A stretch of 64,000 nt of DNA from Mugil cephalus. Its lineage: Eukaryota > Chordata > Actinopteri > Mugiliformes > Mugilidae. Shown here one piece after another: positions 31,021-43,184 of the stretch. Where the stretch lies: assembly GCF_022458985.1 (NCBI RefSeq), contig NC_061771.1, forward strand, positions 30,554,322-30,618,321. Direction: 5' to 3'. The notes beneath the pieces were generated by a model. That model saw nothing but the letters and a program-made list of their open reading frames with translations. It made no database searches and was not told where the DNA came from. The translations under genes were made by a program, and so were the position numbers. Numbering within the stretch: the stretch's first letter is position 1; each line of letters opens with the position of its first letter.

Positions 31021-31742
31021 AGCCACCCTCCCATCAGCGGGACGTCCAGCCGGAGAGACACTCGGGATCAGGATGGAAACGTCCAAGGGGGAGTCGTTGA
31101 ACCGAACGGCGCTTTAATATCGTGCAGCTAAAGCTTGGTGGTCAAAAACAACAGAAGCTCCTGGCGATGAGTTGAAGGTAGCGGCCAGATCCACAGAACG
31201 AAGGAGGGAAGGAGCGTCTGGGTCAGCAAAGCATCTACGACTACAAGAACTGGCGGTTTGACGTTTTTTTTTTTGTTGTTGTTTTTGTTTTTTTCTTGGG
31301 CGCTCCACTACCGGAGACCCCGGCGTCCAGAGAGCGTTGGAGCGTTTGAACCCTGGACTGGTTGAGTCCCTGGGACTGGCGGTGGATCAAGAGTCAAGAC
31401 ACGAGTGCAAACGAACAGAATCCAGCCCAGGCACGAATATTTCAACCCTGTGCCCCCACCCCAGGAAAAAACTTTTGGCTTTGTGGTTATGTACAGAGAC
31501 GTCCCGTGGAGACAGTCTGATGTCCATCAAGCTCCCGTGGGCGTCCAGGACTGGAGGATGTTGGCGACCCAGCGCCGGCGTCTTGAGTCAGGGTCAAGTC
31601 TTCAAGCTGAGAGGAGGCGGAGCTAACCGTGGCGGTCTGCTGTGTGGATGTTTGAGTGATCGATTCAGTCAACTCTATGTTTAACTGTAGTGTGGGTGTG
31701 GCCTTCAACTAGCTCCGCCCCCTCTGTCTAGCTCCACCCCAG

Positions 31743-31918
31743 CTACTGGTGGACCTCATTAGCGATCAGACTGTCCTCCCCTGACTGGAAATCCGCCTCG
31801 TTGATGCTGTTCCCTCCGTTCAGCATCTCCTCGTCCTGAGACGACCCTCGGTCCTCTTCCCCGCTGCCACCGCCCGGCTCGTCTGAGTTTGGGTCCTGGA
31901 GAACCTGGGCGATGTACA

Positions 31919-31950
<32 letters not shown>

Positions 31951-34900
31951 CGGACCACACAGAACCACAACCAGGTTACGAGCAACTACTTAGCTCATGA
32001 TTACTATTTCCAAATTTAAGTTACTGTAATGGACATTGGCTACATGGCCTTTTAGATCATGACAGACACTCAGTTAGCAAAGTTATTAAATCACAAACTA
32101 ATGCTCTAATAAACTCAGAATCTGGAAGTAGTTTAGTCCACCACAAACTGAAAAACTATAGAACTACATCTACTGTCTTACTTTCCTCTCACTCTAAAGC
32201 TAGTTTGTTAGCAAGCCTGCTCCTCTGTACCTAGTTAACCAACTAGCGCCTTTCTAGCTACTTTGTTAGCAAGCTAACTCCTCTAAAGCTAGTTTGTCAG
32301 CAAATTAACTTCTCCAAATCAAATTTGTTAACAAGTCAGCTCCTTTCTAGCTAGCCAACAAACTAGCTCCTCTGTAGCTAGTTTCTTAGCAAGCTAACTC
32401 CTCTAAAGCTAGTTTTTAACGGCAAAGTAACTCCTCTAGTTTGGTAACAAGCCAGCTCCTCTCTAGCTAGTTTGTTAACAAGCTAACTCCTTGGAAGCTA
32501 GTTTGTTAGCAAGTTAGCTCCTCTCTAGCTAGTGTCTTAGCAAACTAACTCCTCTGAAGCTAGTCTGTCAGCGAATTAACTTATCTAAATCTAATTTGTT
32601 AGCAAGCCAGCTCCTCTCTAGCTAGCTAACAAACTAGCTCCTCTCTAGCTAGTTTCTTAGTGAGCTAACTCCTCTAAAACTACTTTGTATGGCAAATTAA
32701 CTCCTAAAGATAGCTTGTTAACAAGCCAGCTCATCTCTAGCTAGTTTGTTAACAAGCTAAATCCTCTAAAGCTAGTTTGTTAGCAAGTTAGCTCTTCGCT
32801 AGCCAGTTTCTTAGCAAGCCAGCTCATCTAAAGCTAGTTTGTTGACTATTGCATGTAAGAAATAATGAGAACATAACTCACCTGAGATTTTGTGGTCGGG
32901 GAAGACGAGGGACGAGCTGGACGTCCGTTCTCAACGGCGTCCACGTCGTTCTCCTTGGTGTCAATCTGAGACAGAGACAGTGAGACAGAGACGATGAGAC
33001 ATCTGATTTAACAGCTGATCGGTTCACTGTAGGATCCTGAGCCGATGTTACCTTGTAGTTGTGAGCGCTGAGGTACTTGAAGTGCCCGAAGCAGACGTGC
33101 GACAGACAGACAACGATTGTGACGATCAGCACCACCAAAGTGAACATGGAGGTTGGCGTCTGGAAGCCTGACAGCACATTAGCATTTAGCATTAGTTAGC
33201 TACATGTTACACATCCACCCACCAAACAACAATGAACCTGTCTAAATGAGTAAATGCATATCAGGTGTTTCATTGGTCGGTGCAGCAGGGGGCGGGGCTT
33301 ACCTGTGCGTACAGTGGAGAAGAAGAGCAGCCAGAAAAGGCAGAGGATGGGAGCAGCCACCACCTGGGTGACAGCGCCGGAGTGGATCTTCTTGTCCAGC
33401 TTCGATGGCAGGTAGGCGTAGTACATGTTGTACCTGTCCACCAGGTGTTTGAGCAGCATATACATCAGGCCTGCAGGGGACAGGTGAGCAGAACACCTGG
33501 TTAGACCGAACTCTGGACTCAACCTGGTTTTGGCCCAACCTGCCTTTAAACTTGGGGCATGACCTGCAATTCTTAACAGCTAGCTAACAACCATCTATCT
33601 ATCTATCTATCTATCCATCCATCCATCCATCCATCCATGCTGAGTGGTGACTGACCGAAGGGGACGATGATGGGGCAGGTGATGCTGTAGGCCATCACGA
33701 CCGTGAATACGTTCATCATCCACGCGTACGCCGCCCCGAACTGGAACTCGTAGGCCTGATGCTGGAGGAACCAGAGAGAGCATTGGTGTCAGAACAGCGC
33801 CCCCTTCAGGCTGACATGTCAGAACTGTGAGTTGCTGTTAGCCCTTACCCTCTTGACGTTGCGGCGGTCGGCGGCGGAGCGAGCCAGGCAGAGCCGGATC
33901 ATGTACATGAGCAGACCGGGAATCCTCAGCAGGTCCATTGCGTTACCAATGAAAGCGGAGGCGATGACGTAGTTGACAAAGAACGCTCCATTATCCGGCA
34001 GGAAGACGCACCTGAAGGCAACGTGAAGCATCAAAATGTACTTTTATAACTATTTATTAGTTCAAGTTTCATTGTGTTTAGGTTTGACTTAGTTGCGACT
34101 TACTCAAATCTGACTTTGGCATCAGCCAAGAACTTCTTATCAAACAACCAGCGGAAGAAAACATCCAGACTGGAAAACACAGAGTAGACGTGTAAACATT
34201 GAGACATCAGAGGTGAGAGGTCACCCAGAGGCCGATGGGTTTATCATTATTACCTGCTGAGTCCGAGAGACGGCAGCAGCAGAACCATGAAGATGAGGAA
34301 GGTGTAACATTTGTGCATCGTTGTCCGGTTTTCTCCAGACCTGCAGAAACCCGGGCAGGGGCAAATGAAGATGTAAGATGGGCAAAAGAAGCTCATACAG
34401 GGACCTCTTGATGTAAATCAAGAGGTAAGACGAGTTTAAAGTAGGTTTGGAGAAGATGCATTAGGTCAAATATGAGAAACGCAGTCGTCCAGTTTCAAAT
34501 ATGAGGTTTGCTGTCAAACTGGACTCGTTTTGATTTTCACTTCCAAATCTTTCGGTCTTGACTTTTTTTTGCTAATTAAGCTAACTTTGTGCTAAGCTAG
34601 ATTGACAGTTTCCCCCATTTCCATTGGTCTTCCTATGCTAGGCTGTTTCCATTATTTTCAATCTTTCTGTTATACTAGGCTGACGGTTTCCACTATTGTC
34701 AACCTTTGTGCTAAGCTAGGTTAACAGTTTCTGCAATATTCAGTGTTTTAGCAAGCTAGGCTAACTATTTCCAATATTTTCAATCTTTGTGCTATGCTAT
34801 GCTAACTGTTTCCACTGTCTTCAACCTTTGTGCTAAGCTACAGTGACAGTTTCCCCCATTTTCATTGGTTTTGCTATGCCAGGCTAACTGTTTCTACTAT

Positions 34901-37900
34901 TTTCAATCTTTGTGCTAAGCTAGATTAACAGTTTCCCCCATTTTCATTGGTTTGGCTATGCTAGGCAAACCGTTTCCACTATTGTCAAACTTTGTGCTAA
35001 GTTAGATTAACAGATTCCCCTATTTTCAGTGGTTTTGTTATGCTAGGTTGACTGTTTAAGCAAGGCTAATAGTTTAGCTAGAACAAGAGGTTTCCTTGTT
35101 TTTGTGCTAAGCTAGGCTAGCAGGTCTCAGGACTGGATTGGACGCGTCTTGGGGCTTATGGTTGCCTTTTAACTGTTAACCAGCTGCATGCTAGCGTTAG
35201 TGACAGGGGGCAGAGGAAGCAGGAGTACCTGGTCCAGTGAGCCTCAAAGAAGGCAGAGTAGTAGACAATGGTGGGCAGCAGAGCAGAGAAAGCCCAGAGC
35301 AGCAGAGTGGGGAAAAACTGAGTGACGATGGGATTCTGTCCAAAAGAACAAAGAGAGAGAGCGAAAAAGAAAAAGGATCATCAGAAAGAAGATGGACAGA
35401 ATTCTTGGTCAAGTGAGATGAAAAGACGGTGGGTCTGTCCTTACGTTGAGATACTCGACGGGCTTGGTGACGTTGAACTTGTCCATGGTGGAGATGATGA
35501 TGGCAGGAGTGGTGAGGAAGAAGAGCAAGATGAAGAGGATGCAGTTGATGATGAAGCAGCGAATCCACCAGGAGATCCCGCCCAGCGACAAGTGTTCCCT
35601 GTAGGAAAGAGGAACAACATCAGCTGATCTCTAAGGGTACGTTTGGTGTGTTCGGTGGGTGGGGGACGTACCAGCGGACGTTCTGTGGGTCCGGTGCGTA
35701 AGAAACACTCCAGTTGTGAACGTGAAGAACTTCGCTGAACTGAGAGGAACGAGGCTCCTGGCGACATCGACAACCCTGAACCTGGCAGGCGTTGAAGTCC
35801 TTCAGAATGCTGTGGACAGAGGGGGTGGAGTCAGGCAGTTAGGAGGTGGAGTCATACAGATAGGGTGTGGGGTGGGACAGTTAGGGGTGGAGTCGGGTAG
35901 TTAAGGAGGTGGAGTCTGACCATTAGGGAGAGGAGTTAGATAGTTTGGGGTGGAGTCACACAGTTAAGGGGTGGTGTCAGATCATTAGGAGGTGGAGTCA
36001 GACCCTAAGGAGGCGGAGTCAGATCATTCGGAGGTGGAGTCAGATAGTTAGGCAGTGGGTCAGGTAGTTGAGGGGAGGAGTCAGGCAGTGAAGAGGTGGA
36101 GTCAGGTAATTAAGGGGTGGGGTCAGGTAGTAGGTGGAAACAGACAGTTATGGGGCGGAGTCAGACAGTTAGGGGTGTGGTCAAAGGAAGGATTGGGAGT
36201 GGAACAGGAACTCTACATATTATACAGACAAAAAACATCCACCGAAACAAAAACTTAAAGTAAAAGTTTTAGAGAACGTGATGACGGATGGGTGGGAGGA
36301 GCTAGAGGGAGATGAAAGGGGCGGAGTCAGGACGGGTCTTACATGGCTGTCATGGCCTCATTCTGGAAGGTGACGAAGGCCATGCCCAGAGGTTTAGTGT
36401 GGACCTTCTCCTTCTCCTTCCTGTACTCCTCCTTCAGTTTGGCCTCCCTCTTAGTGTAGTAGCTAACGGCCTCCTCCTGCAGGACGCACATGCTAACAGT
36501 TAACATGTTAACATGCTTATGTTAAACGACTAACACATTTAATATTTAACTTACTAACATTTAACATGCTAGTGAAGGTTTGTTGCTAACTCTGGCTTCT
36601 AGTTAACGTTAATTATAATAACTCTTTAGTGGAACGTGGCTTTAGACTCTGTATTATCGTCACCTCCTCGCAGCCGGTGATGGCGCAGCAGCAGAGGTGT
36701 CCGCAGGGTTTGGGGTTGATCATGGTGGGAACGTGTTCCTTCGCCATCAGGTCAGTGAAGAACTTCTTACTGCGCTCCGTCTTCTTCCTGCAAAGACAAA
36801 GTCCAGACGTTCAGACAGCCACGATGCTGATGAAGAAGACGTGATCGGTGGGGGTTCGTTCTCCCACCTCTCAGCGTTCAGAGCCATGAGTCTGGCCACG
36901 TTGTAGCAGATCCGAGCCTCCAGCACGGTGCAGTTCTCGTACGCCTGTCTGTAAACGAGAGGAACCACAATGTCAGTCTGAAGCCTCTGAGACAAATGTT
37001 TAAATGTCAGGATGAGGACGAGGACTCACTCAAAGTGTTGTTTGATCTGAGTCTCCTCAGCGTATTTAGAGATGCCGTTAATGAATAAAGTGCGTTTCAC
37101 CTGCAAGAAAACACCACTCCTATCATTAAAACAACAGTAAAAGAGCATTTACAGACCCAAGTTCTGATCTGGTCCCTGATCTGCTGTCTTACCAGGTCGT
37201 CCTCTTTGTAGTGCATCTTGGACGTATGTCTCCTCATGCTGTAGACGGTCAGGAGCAGATACATGAAGGCAAACGTCGTATGGAGCCACAACAAGTTCGT
37301 CCTAAAAGACAAAACATACATTTCTGTTTAAATCAGAATATCTCCAGAGCTAGCAATAGCTTCTGATATAGATAACACTTTCCCCTACATTCAACCTTTG
37401 CGCTAAGGTAAGCTAACAGTTTCCCCTGTTTTCAGTATATTCGCTAAGCTAAGATTACAGTTTCCTCCGATTTCAGTATTTATGCTAAGCGAAGTTAATA
37501 GTTTCCCATGTTTTCAGTCTTTATGCTAAGCTAGGTTAACATTTTCAGATGATTTCAGTCTTTGTGCTAAGCTAGTTTAACACTTTCCCCTAGTTTCAGT
37601 CTTTGTGCTAAGCTAGTTTAACATTTTTGTCAGTTTTCACTCTGTGCTAAGCTAAGCTAATATTTTCACCCTATTTTCAGTATTTGTGCTAAGTTAGGGT
37701 AAGCTTTTCCCTGGTTTCAGTATCTGTGATATGCTAGACTAACAGTTTCCCCCTTTTTTAGTATTTGTGCTAAGCTAAGCTAACAGTTTCCCCTGGATTT
37801 AGTGTTTATGTTAAGCTAAACGAACAGTTTCGCCCTGGTTTCAGTATTTGTGCTAAGCTACACTATCAGTTTCTGATGATCCTCTTCTCGTGGACTCACC

Positions 37901-40900
37901 CAGACTTCAGGTTTGCTATCGTGGTGCGTCCAAAGCTGTAAGCGTTGTTTTCTGAAAGAAACAAGAATTCATCAGGAAACTTCGTCACACAAATAATAAT
38001 AAACAAAAACAACACGTCCCGATCTTCTCACTACGACACATCCAGAGTTTAGAGGCGACATGAATCTACTGAACAGCTCCTTCAGCTAGGACATCGTCCT
38101 GAAGTCCCTGGATCGTCCACAAAGAGACAGACGGTCACTAAACGACAAGCGGTTTCCTGGTTGGACAAAACAACTGAAGATGGGACGTCCATCAGAAGGT
38201 CCAACATCAGGTTGGTGTCTCCTTGACGTCTCTTTGTATTCATCTTTGTCTCTTTGTAGTATTGTTATGTCTCTTTGAAGTTGTATTGTCTCTTCAAAGT
38301 TGTCTCTTGCCTCTTTGTAGTCATCTCACATCTCTTTGAAGTTGTCTCTTGTCTCTTGTCTCTAGTCGCCCTTATATCTTTGAGGTCGTCTCTTTGTAGT
38401 CCTGTTATGTCCCTTTGTAGTTGTCTCTTATCTCTTCGCGGTCTTCTGTTGTCTCTCCAGTCTCGTCCTCTACTGACTACACCACCACGGCTCTACCATC
38501 AGACACCAGTCAGCCAATCACAGGTCTACAGGTGTTACCTTCTCTGGACGGAGGTCCAGGAGCTCCGTGGATGAGGAAAGCGTCTTTACTGATAATTCTG
38601 ACTACAACCAGACACAAGACGACAACGTGAGACCAGAGACCAGTGGTTCAACCCTCGGCTCCAGACCGGCGGCAGCACTTACCCAGCAGGTCTCCAGAGA
38701 AGTTAACGGGTAGGACGATGCCCACGGAGAGGACCCCGACCACGACCAGCAGCCCGATGATGTGACGCTGGAAGGACAAGTAGTGAACGGCGTCCTCGCC
38801 ACATTTCTCTCTGATCTCCTCGTCCCTGGAGGACAGAGACAAGTGGTGAGTTCACTGACTCCAATATCAGTGTCAAATCAGTGTCTGTGATGAGTTTGCT
38901 GACTCTAATAACAGTGGGACAAATCAGCGTCTGTGGTGAGTTCACTGACTTATAACAGTGGGACAAATCAGCGTCTGTGGTGAGTTCACTGACTTATAAC
39001 AGTAGGACAAATCAATGTCTGTGATGAGTTTGCTGATTCCAACAACAATGGGACAAATAAGCGTCTGTGGTGAGTTTGCTGACTGTAAGGACAGTGGGAC
39101 AAATCAGTTTCATACTCACTTTATTCTGAAAATGGCCGTCAGCCACGAGCAGAAGCCCTGAAACAAAGAGGCGAAGACGAAAAATCAGAGTCCAAACCGC
39201 AGGCAAAGAACTAAACGCATCAAAGAATTTACAGTAAATAAATAAAACAATTCATCAGGAGCAGAAAGTTAATGAATGTTTGACTTTGATTTATTTTTAA
39301 TTCTAAACGAGTGGGCGGAGCCTCGGCCGATGACCGGCGGTCTCAGGATGACCCTCCTCTGAGCCGCTGGTGTTAAACTGGATTATGATCAACAGATTTA
39401 GACAAACAGGAACCAGCTGAGCTACACTTTCACTACACAAAACTAACACACAAACTACACAGTAAAATAAACTCCTACAACTAAATACAACTAAAACAGT
39501 TTGATGATGTTCACAAAGCATCAAACAATCATGTGTATTTTTCTAAGGACAGGAACTACAAATTATCTTTGGAAACAAAGATGGAGGAAAACGTCTTCTT
39601 CTTCTTCTTCTTCTTCTACTGTTCTGTGACCAGATCAGACTGAATGACTGGTCCGAGAGGAGGAAGATGAAGATGACGGAGTGATGAAGCTTACGTTGTC
39701 TCTCTGGTCGAAGTCGACGGAGCTCGACACGGAGGTGAGGCGTTCATAGCGGTCTGGCGTTTCCGAGTGCATCGCAGAGGCAACGCTGCGGACAGAGACA
39801 GACGGACAGGAAGGGAGGAGTTAGCTAGCCGTTAGCATGTAGCCGCTGTGACCTCCGACCTCTTAGTGGACTCCAGAGGGCGCTGATGGGGACACAAACA
39901 CGGACTGGGCTGTGATCTGAAAACCTCTGAGGTGTTTCCAGATGTAAAGCTTCCTACCGTCACAACTGGAGACGCCTACACACACATCCATCCTGAGACA
40001 GCTTACTAGCTCACTAGCTTACTAGCTAGCTAGCTAGCACATCACAGGGTCCACAACCGACACGTTAGCAGCCCGTTACCTTTTCACTGGTTCATAGTTA
40101 TCTCGGTCTCGTCTTCGGCTGAGTTCGTTACAAACGGAGAGAGGTGTTAGCATTACGTCTGTTAGCATTAGCATTAGCACCCACAAATCGTGACACAAAG
40201 ACACTGTAAACACACAGCATTAATGTTTATGGGGGGGGGGGCTAGTTAGTGCCACTGCTGTCAGCCCTGTTAGCATTAGCTTTAAAGGGGAAATGAAACG
40301 TACGTGTATTGATTCTTGTACTGAGAATTATATAATAACACACCTTTGCTAAAGTCAAATATTAGAAAGTATATTTTTTCACGACTATATTTCGCGCCAT
40401 TTTGAAGTGAGGTAATCGAATGTGTCACAGAATTGGTTGGATCAGTCTGAACGAAGGGTTAAATGGAAAGAGATCTTGAGCCCGGTTTGAATTCTACTGG
40501 TCTAATGCTAATATAGAGCAACAACTTACTTACACTGCATATTTTTAATATATTTTTTACATTGTTTTGTGTATTGTTATTCTAATTGCCTGCATTCCTC
40601 TTTCTTCTGAACACTGGTACATTAGGAGTAGGAGCTGCTGTAATAAAAACGTCCCCTTAGGATCAGTAAAGCGATTCTGATTCTGATTATGCTTCTGCAC
40701 TGATACGATGTGGAAACTGAGCAGTGGAACCATTAAGAGCCACAGTGAAAGTGGTGGTTTTGAGAGAAGAGCGTGTTGGTGTCAGTGTGGCTGTTGTTGT
40801 TATTATTGGACCATTTAATCATTATTGGACCATTTAATAAAACTCATTCCAGTTCAGGGGCCACATTCAGCCCAATTTGATCTCAACCAGGCCAGTAACA

Positions 40901-43184
40901 CAACAGAATAATAACCTACAAATATTTGTTTTAGTGCAAAGAAGAATACGTAAATTAGGAGAATGCTTACATCTAATAAACTATCCTTCAGAAAAATGGA
41001 AATTCTTAAGGAAATTCCTGTGGGATGTTTGTTTGACACCTGTTGTTTTAAGTTTCAGAGTTGGAGCCGAAGCATGAGGCGGAGTCTTAACGTGACTCCA
41101 CCCACTAAACAGCTTTAATTAACACTTAGATTGTAATTTATGGTAATAATGAATAAACTGGTCTCCATTAAAGACAATCACATCCACTACACCAAACACT
41201 AGAGCAGCTCATTGTCCAGCAAACTGAGTCATACTGAACGCTACAGAACCTCTTTTACACCAAACTCTATCCAGCTTTTTGCAGCAACTGAGCTACTAGG
41301 ACCAATTAATTTCCCTTGTGGATCATTAAAGTCTACGATGGCGCTGCCCATGTTAAAAAAAACACATAACGGCCGCTGTATTTTCTCCTTATAAGCAACA
41401 TTTGTTTTATATATTGTTGATGAGACCAGAACTCCGTGTATAAAACGCAGTTTACTTGATTGAGTGCTTCATTTCCCCCTTTAAAGTTTTGTGCTACACA
41501 AACCAGCGGCGCTAACAACCCTCCACCTGCACACACACAGTCGTTAGTGCAGCGATCAGAAAGCTGAACCCTGTTAATGAAACCAGAGGAAGACGTTAGC
41601 ACACCGACACGGAGGCAGCGACGTACTATTCCCGCTCCTCCAGGTCGCTGAAGCGCTTCTTCAGTCTTCAGGAGGAAAAACAGAAGGATGATTAAAAAGT
41701 TCAAGTGTCAAACTCGTTGTAAACAAGAACATCCATCAGGAAGTAAAAGTTAAGACTCGACTGCGTTTACGTTCCTGTCCTCCGGCCTCAGGGGGCAGTA
41801 ATGAGACGAAGAGGAAACGCTTCAAATACAAATGTTTTTGGGAAACGTGGACAGAGTTCAGACAAGCACCAAAATCTTAATTTACCTGTCGGCGTCGGTG
41901 ACCAGCGCCAGGCGGCCATAGTCCCACGCAACCTTCCTCAAAATGGAAAAGACGAAGAGGAGCACCTGGAGGAGGAGGAGGAGGAGAAGGAGGAGGAGGA
42001 GGAGGAGAAGGAGGAGGATGAGAAGTTTGTGACATTTTTTTTCAAAAATAAATCAAGTCACAAGTGCATCGCCATCTGCAGCGCTGACTTTTCCAACAGT
42101 CATTGAACACCACAACAAGAACTAAATAACACAGATGGACATTAGCATGCCACATTCAGCCCAATTTGATCCCAACCAGGCTTGACCAGTAACACAACAG
42201 AATAATAGCCTACAAATCATTTTTTCCCCCATTTGTTTTAGTAAAAAGAAGAACAAATAAATTAGGAGAATGCTTATATTTAATAAACCATCCTTCAAAA
42301 AAATGTAATTTCTTAAGAAAAATATGTGTTCTGTCCACCTCTCTTAGTAAAACAGTGGATTACAAATAAGATTTAACAGATTTAACATTTTCCTGCCACG
42401 GGCCAGATTAGACGCTGTGGTGGGCCTCATGTAGCCTGTGGGCCACATGTTTGACACCTGTGGTTTGAAGTGTTAGTTTCAGCCATTGCGTTTACATGCA
42501 CAGCTTAATTGAGCTTTTCTCAAAAAACTTTCTGACTATAGTCCTTGTCCCAGTTCACATGCAGCGGAGAAAATGGAATAACTGACAGGAACATATCCTC
42601 CTCCTCCACACTAGGTGGCGATATGTGTCTTTACAGCGGTTTAATACCACGTTAATACTTTCCGCAACTGTCAATATTCTTAGCAGGTCATATTTGATAC
42701 ATAACACTTAACAGATGACAGTTTCTTTGTTACAGACTTACAGAATTTACTAAAATGTCTATTTTTGTTGCATCAAAATATCTGTTCTTGACTATGTCAT
42801 TTTTACACATTTTAAATTGCAAACACATAAAATTTAACTAACTTAATATAAGGGTCAACACAGACAACAAGTTGTTGCCACGCGCACGTAAAACTAAAGA
42901 TGCACACGACGTCAAGACTGTTCTATTTAGACGCGTTTGTCGTCCACGTCTGTGGACGCGGGGCCTTGTCGGGTCTCGTGGCGGCGACTCACCAGGAAGC
43001 ACATGAAGTCGAGGGCGAGGACGGTGGGAACGCCACCGAAGGGGAGCCCCTGCAGCACGGTGCTGCGGATCCGGGCCGAGTAGCAATAGTCCTTGGACTC
43101 ACTGTTGGCCGAGCAGTTGTCCTGACCGCTGCACGCCTGGCTGCTGCCGGATATCGCCATGGTAACGATCAGCACTCTGAGCAT
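31743..43184 (-). CDS. tmem63b: TMEM63B/OSCA-family mechanosensitive cation channel
   Basis: TMEM63B is a plasma-membrane, stretch- and osmosensitive cation channel of the OSCA/TMEM63 family, related in fold to TMEM16. Twenty-three coding exons join in frame: 43184-42993, 41965-41886, 41665-41627, 39785-39695, 39157-39120, 38825-38683, 37951-37900, 37301-37193, 37100-37030, 36948-36868, 36787-36664, 36476-36343, 35809-35672, 35598-35445, 35335-35229, 34340-34254, 34169-34104, 34011-33849, 33761-33656, 33470-33303, 33167-33052, 32965-32882, 31946-31743. The product is 848 aa (human 832). Diagnostic blocks are [60 protein letters not shown] and the C-terminal [10 protein letters not shown]. Features of note are a 39-nt third exon, a polyglutamine tract at the last exon boundary, and long repeat-filled introns. 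The start MLRVLIV aligns with human MLPFLLA. Teleosts may have other paralogues, but I judge this copy B from its overall match. Confidence 0.95.
31920..31949 (-). repeat. (CAG)10 at a TMEM63B splice acceptor
   Basis: Ten CTG units on the plus strand give a CAG run on the coding strand, at the 5' edge of the last coding exon. The first CAG can serve as the acceptor and the rest encode about nine glutamines before MYIAQVLQ. Human has no such run at this place as far as I recall. Confidence 0.85.
32180..32830. repeat. intronic repeat, CTAGTTTGTTAGCAAGCTAA units
   Basis: About 18 degenerate units of 30-35 bp lie in the last TMEM63B intron (31947-32881), the same family as 30740-31020. Typical parts are CTCCTCTAAAGCTAG and TTTGTTAGCAAGC. 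Confidence 0.9.
33592..33640. repeat. (ATCT)n(ATCC)n microsatellite
   Basis: About six ATCT units are followed by about six ATCC units in a short TMEM63B intron (33471-33655), 17-60 bp from the next exon edge. Confidence 0.95.
34575..35070. repeat. intronic repeat, GTGCTAAGCTAGATTAACAG units
   Basis: Units of about 50 bp combine TTTGTGCTAAGCTAG, TTAACAGTTTCC and CCATTTTCATTGGT in the TMEM63B intron 34341-35228. A related array occurs at 37370-37875 in another intron of the same gene. Confidence 0.88.
35815..36200. repeat. intronic repeat, GGTGGAGTCAGACAGTTAGG units
   Basis: About 18 degenerate copies of a 19-22 bp unit, GTGGAGTCAG plus ACAGTTAGGGG or ATCATTAGGAG, fill most of the TMEM63B intron 35810-36342. 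Confidence 0.9.
37370..37875. repeat. intronic repeat, TTTGTGCTAAGCTAGNTTAA units
   Basis: About eleven units of 45-48 bp made of GTGCTAAGCTA, ACAGTTTCCCC and TTTCAGT in the TMEM63B intron 37302-37899. Related to the array at 34575-35070. Confidence 0.88.
37952..38682. repeat. TMEM63B intron with degenerate GTCTCTTTGTAGTTGTCTCT repeats
   Basis: Pyrimidine-rich words TCTCTTTG, TAGTTGTC and TTATGTCTCT recur at about 38215-38465. The rest is unique sequence. Confidence 0.7.
38845..39115. repeat. intronic repeat, GGTGAGTTCACTGACTTATA units
   Basis: About six units of 40-45 bp combine GTGAGTTCACTGACT, ACAGTGGGACAAATCAG and CGTCTGTGG in the TMEM63B intron 38826-39119, abutting the exon at 39120. 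Confidence 0.9.
39158..39694. other. TMEM63B intron, no internal gene seen
   Basis: Unique sequence apart from a TTC run at 39597-39617. No transposon or exon was recognised. Confidence 0.5.
40545..40692. mobile_element. LINE 3' tail (Rex1/L2-like)
   Basis: The stretch ends AGGATCAGTAAAGCGATTCT followed by GATTCTGATT. This is the typical 3' end of teleost non-LTR retrotransposons (usually CGGGATCAATAAAGTATTTC then GATTCTGATT). Only the tail is present. It lies in the TMEM63B intron 39786-41626. Confidence 0.6.
40850..41060. mobile_element. non-autonomous DNA transposon copy (family H)
   Basis: Begins CAGGGGCCACATTCAGCCCA, contains ATTTGTTTTAGTGCAAAGAA and AGGAGAATGCTTACATCTAA, and ends GTTTGTTTGACACCTGT. 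It is almost the same as the copy at 42145 and is inserted in the same TMEM63B intron region. Confidence 0.7.
41270..41340. mobile_element. short LINE-tail-like fragment
   Basis: TTAATTTCCCTTGTGGATCA followed by TTAAAGTCT resembles the terminal segment of fish non-LTR elements. It is too short to classify further. Confidence 0.35.
41966..42020. repeat. purine-rich GGAGGAGGAG/GAGAAGGAG microsatellite
   Basis: The run directly abuts the TMEM63B exon that ends at 41965. On the coding strand it is a CTCCTC polypyrimidine run, so it doubles as the polypyrimidine tract of that acceptor. Confidence 0.9.
42145..42478. mobile_element. non-autonomous DNA transposon copy (family H), near complete
   Basis: Starts GCCACATTCAGCCCAATTTG and ends GCCACATGTTTGACACCTGT. 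It is the longest copy in this intron and shares the middle with 40850-41060. By recollection of fish genomes, the ends and body match a hAT-type non-autonomous family. No transposase is present. Confidence 0.7.

Larger units (their letters stand above)
28000..31742 (-). other. probable long 3' UTR of TMEM63B
   Basis: No gene was recognised between the TMEM63B stop at 31743 and 28000. On the minus strand an AATAAA signal sits at 28009-28004, so a 3' UTR of up to 3.7 kb is possible. The region holds an AC repeat (28660-28706), GTGCTAAGCTA-type repeats (29980-30300), CTAGTTTGTTAGCAAGC repeats (30740-31020) and a T-rich run (31264-31295). The UTR assignment is inference. Confidence 0.4.
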
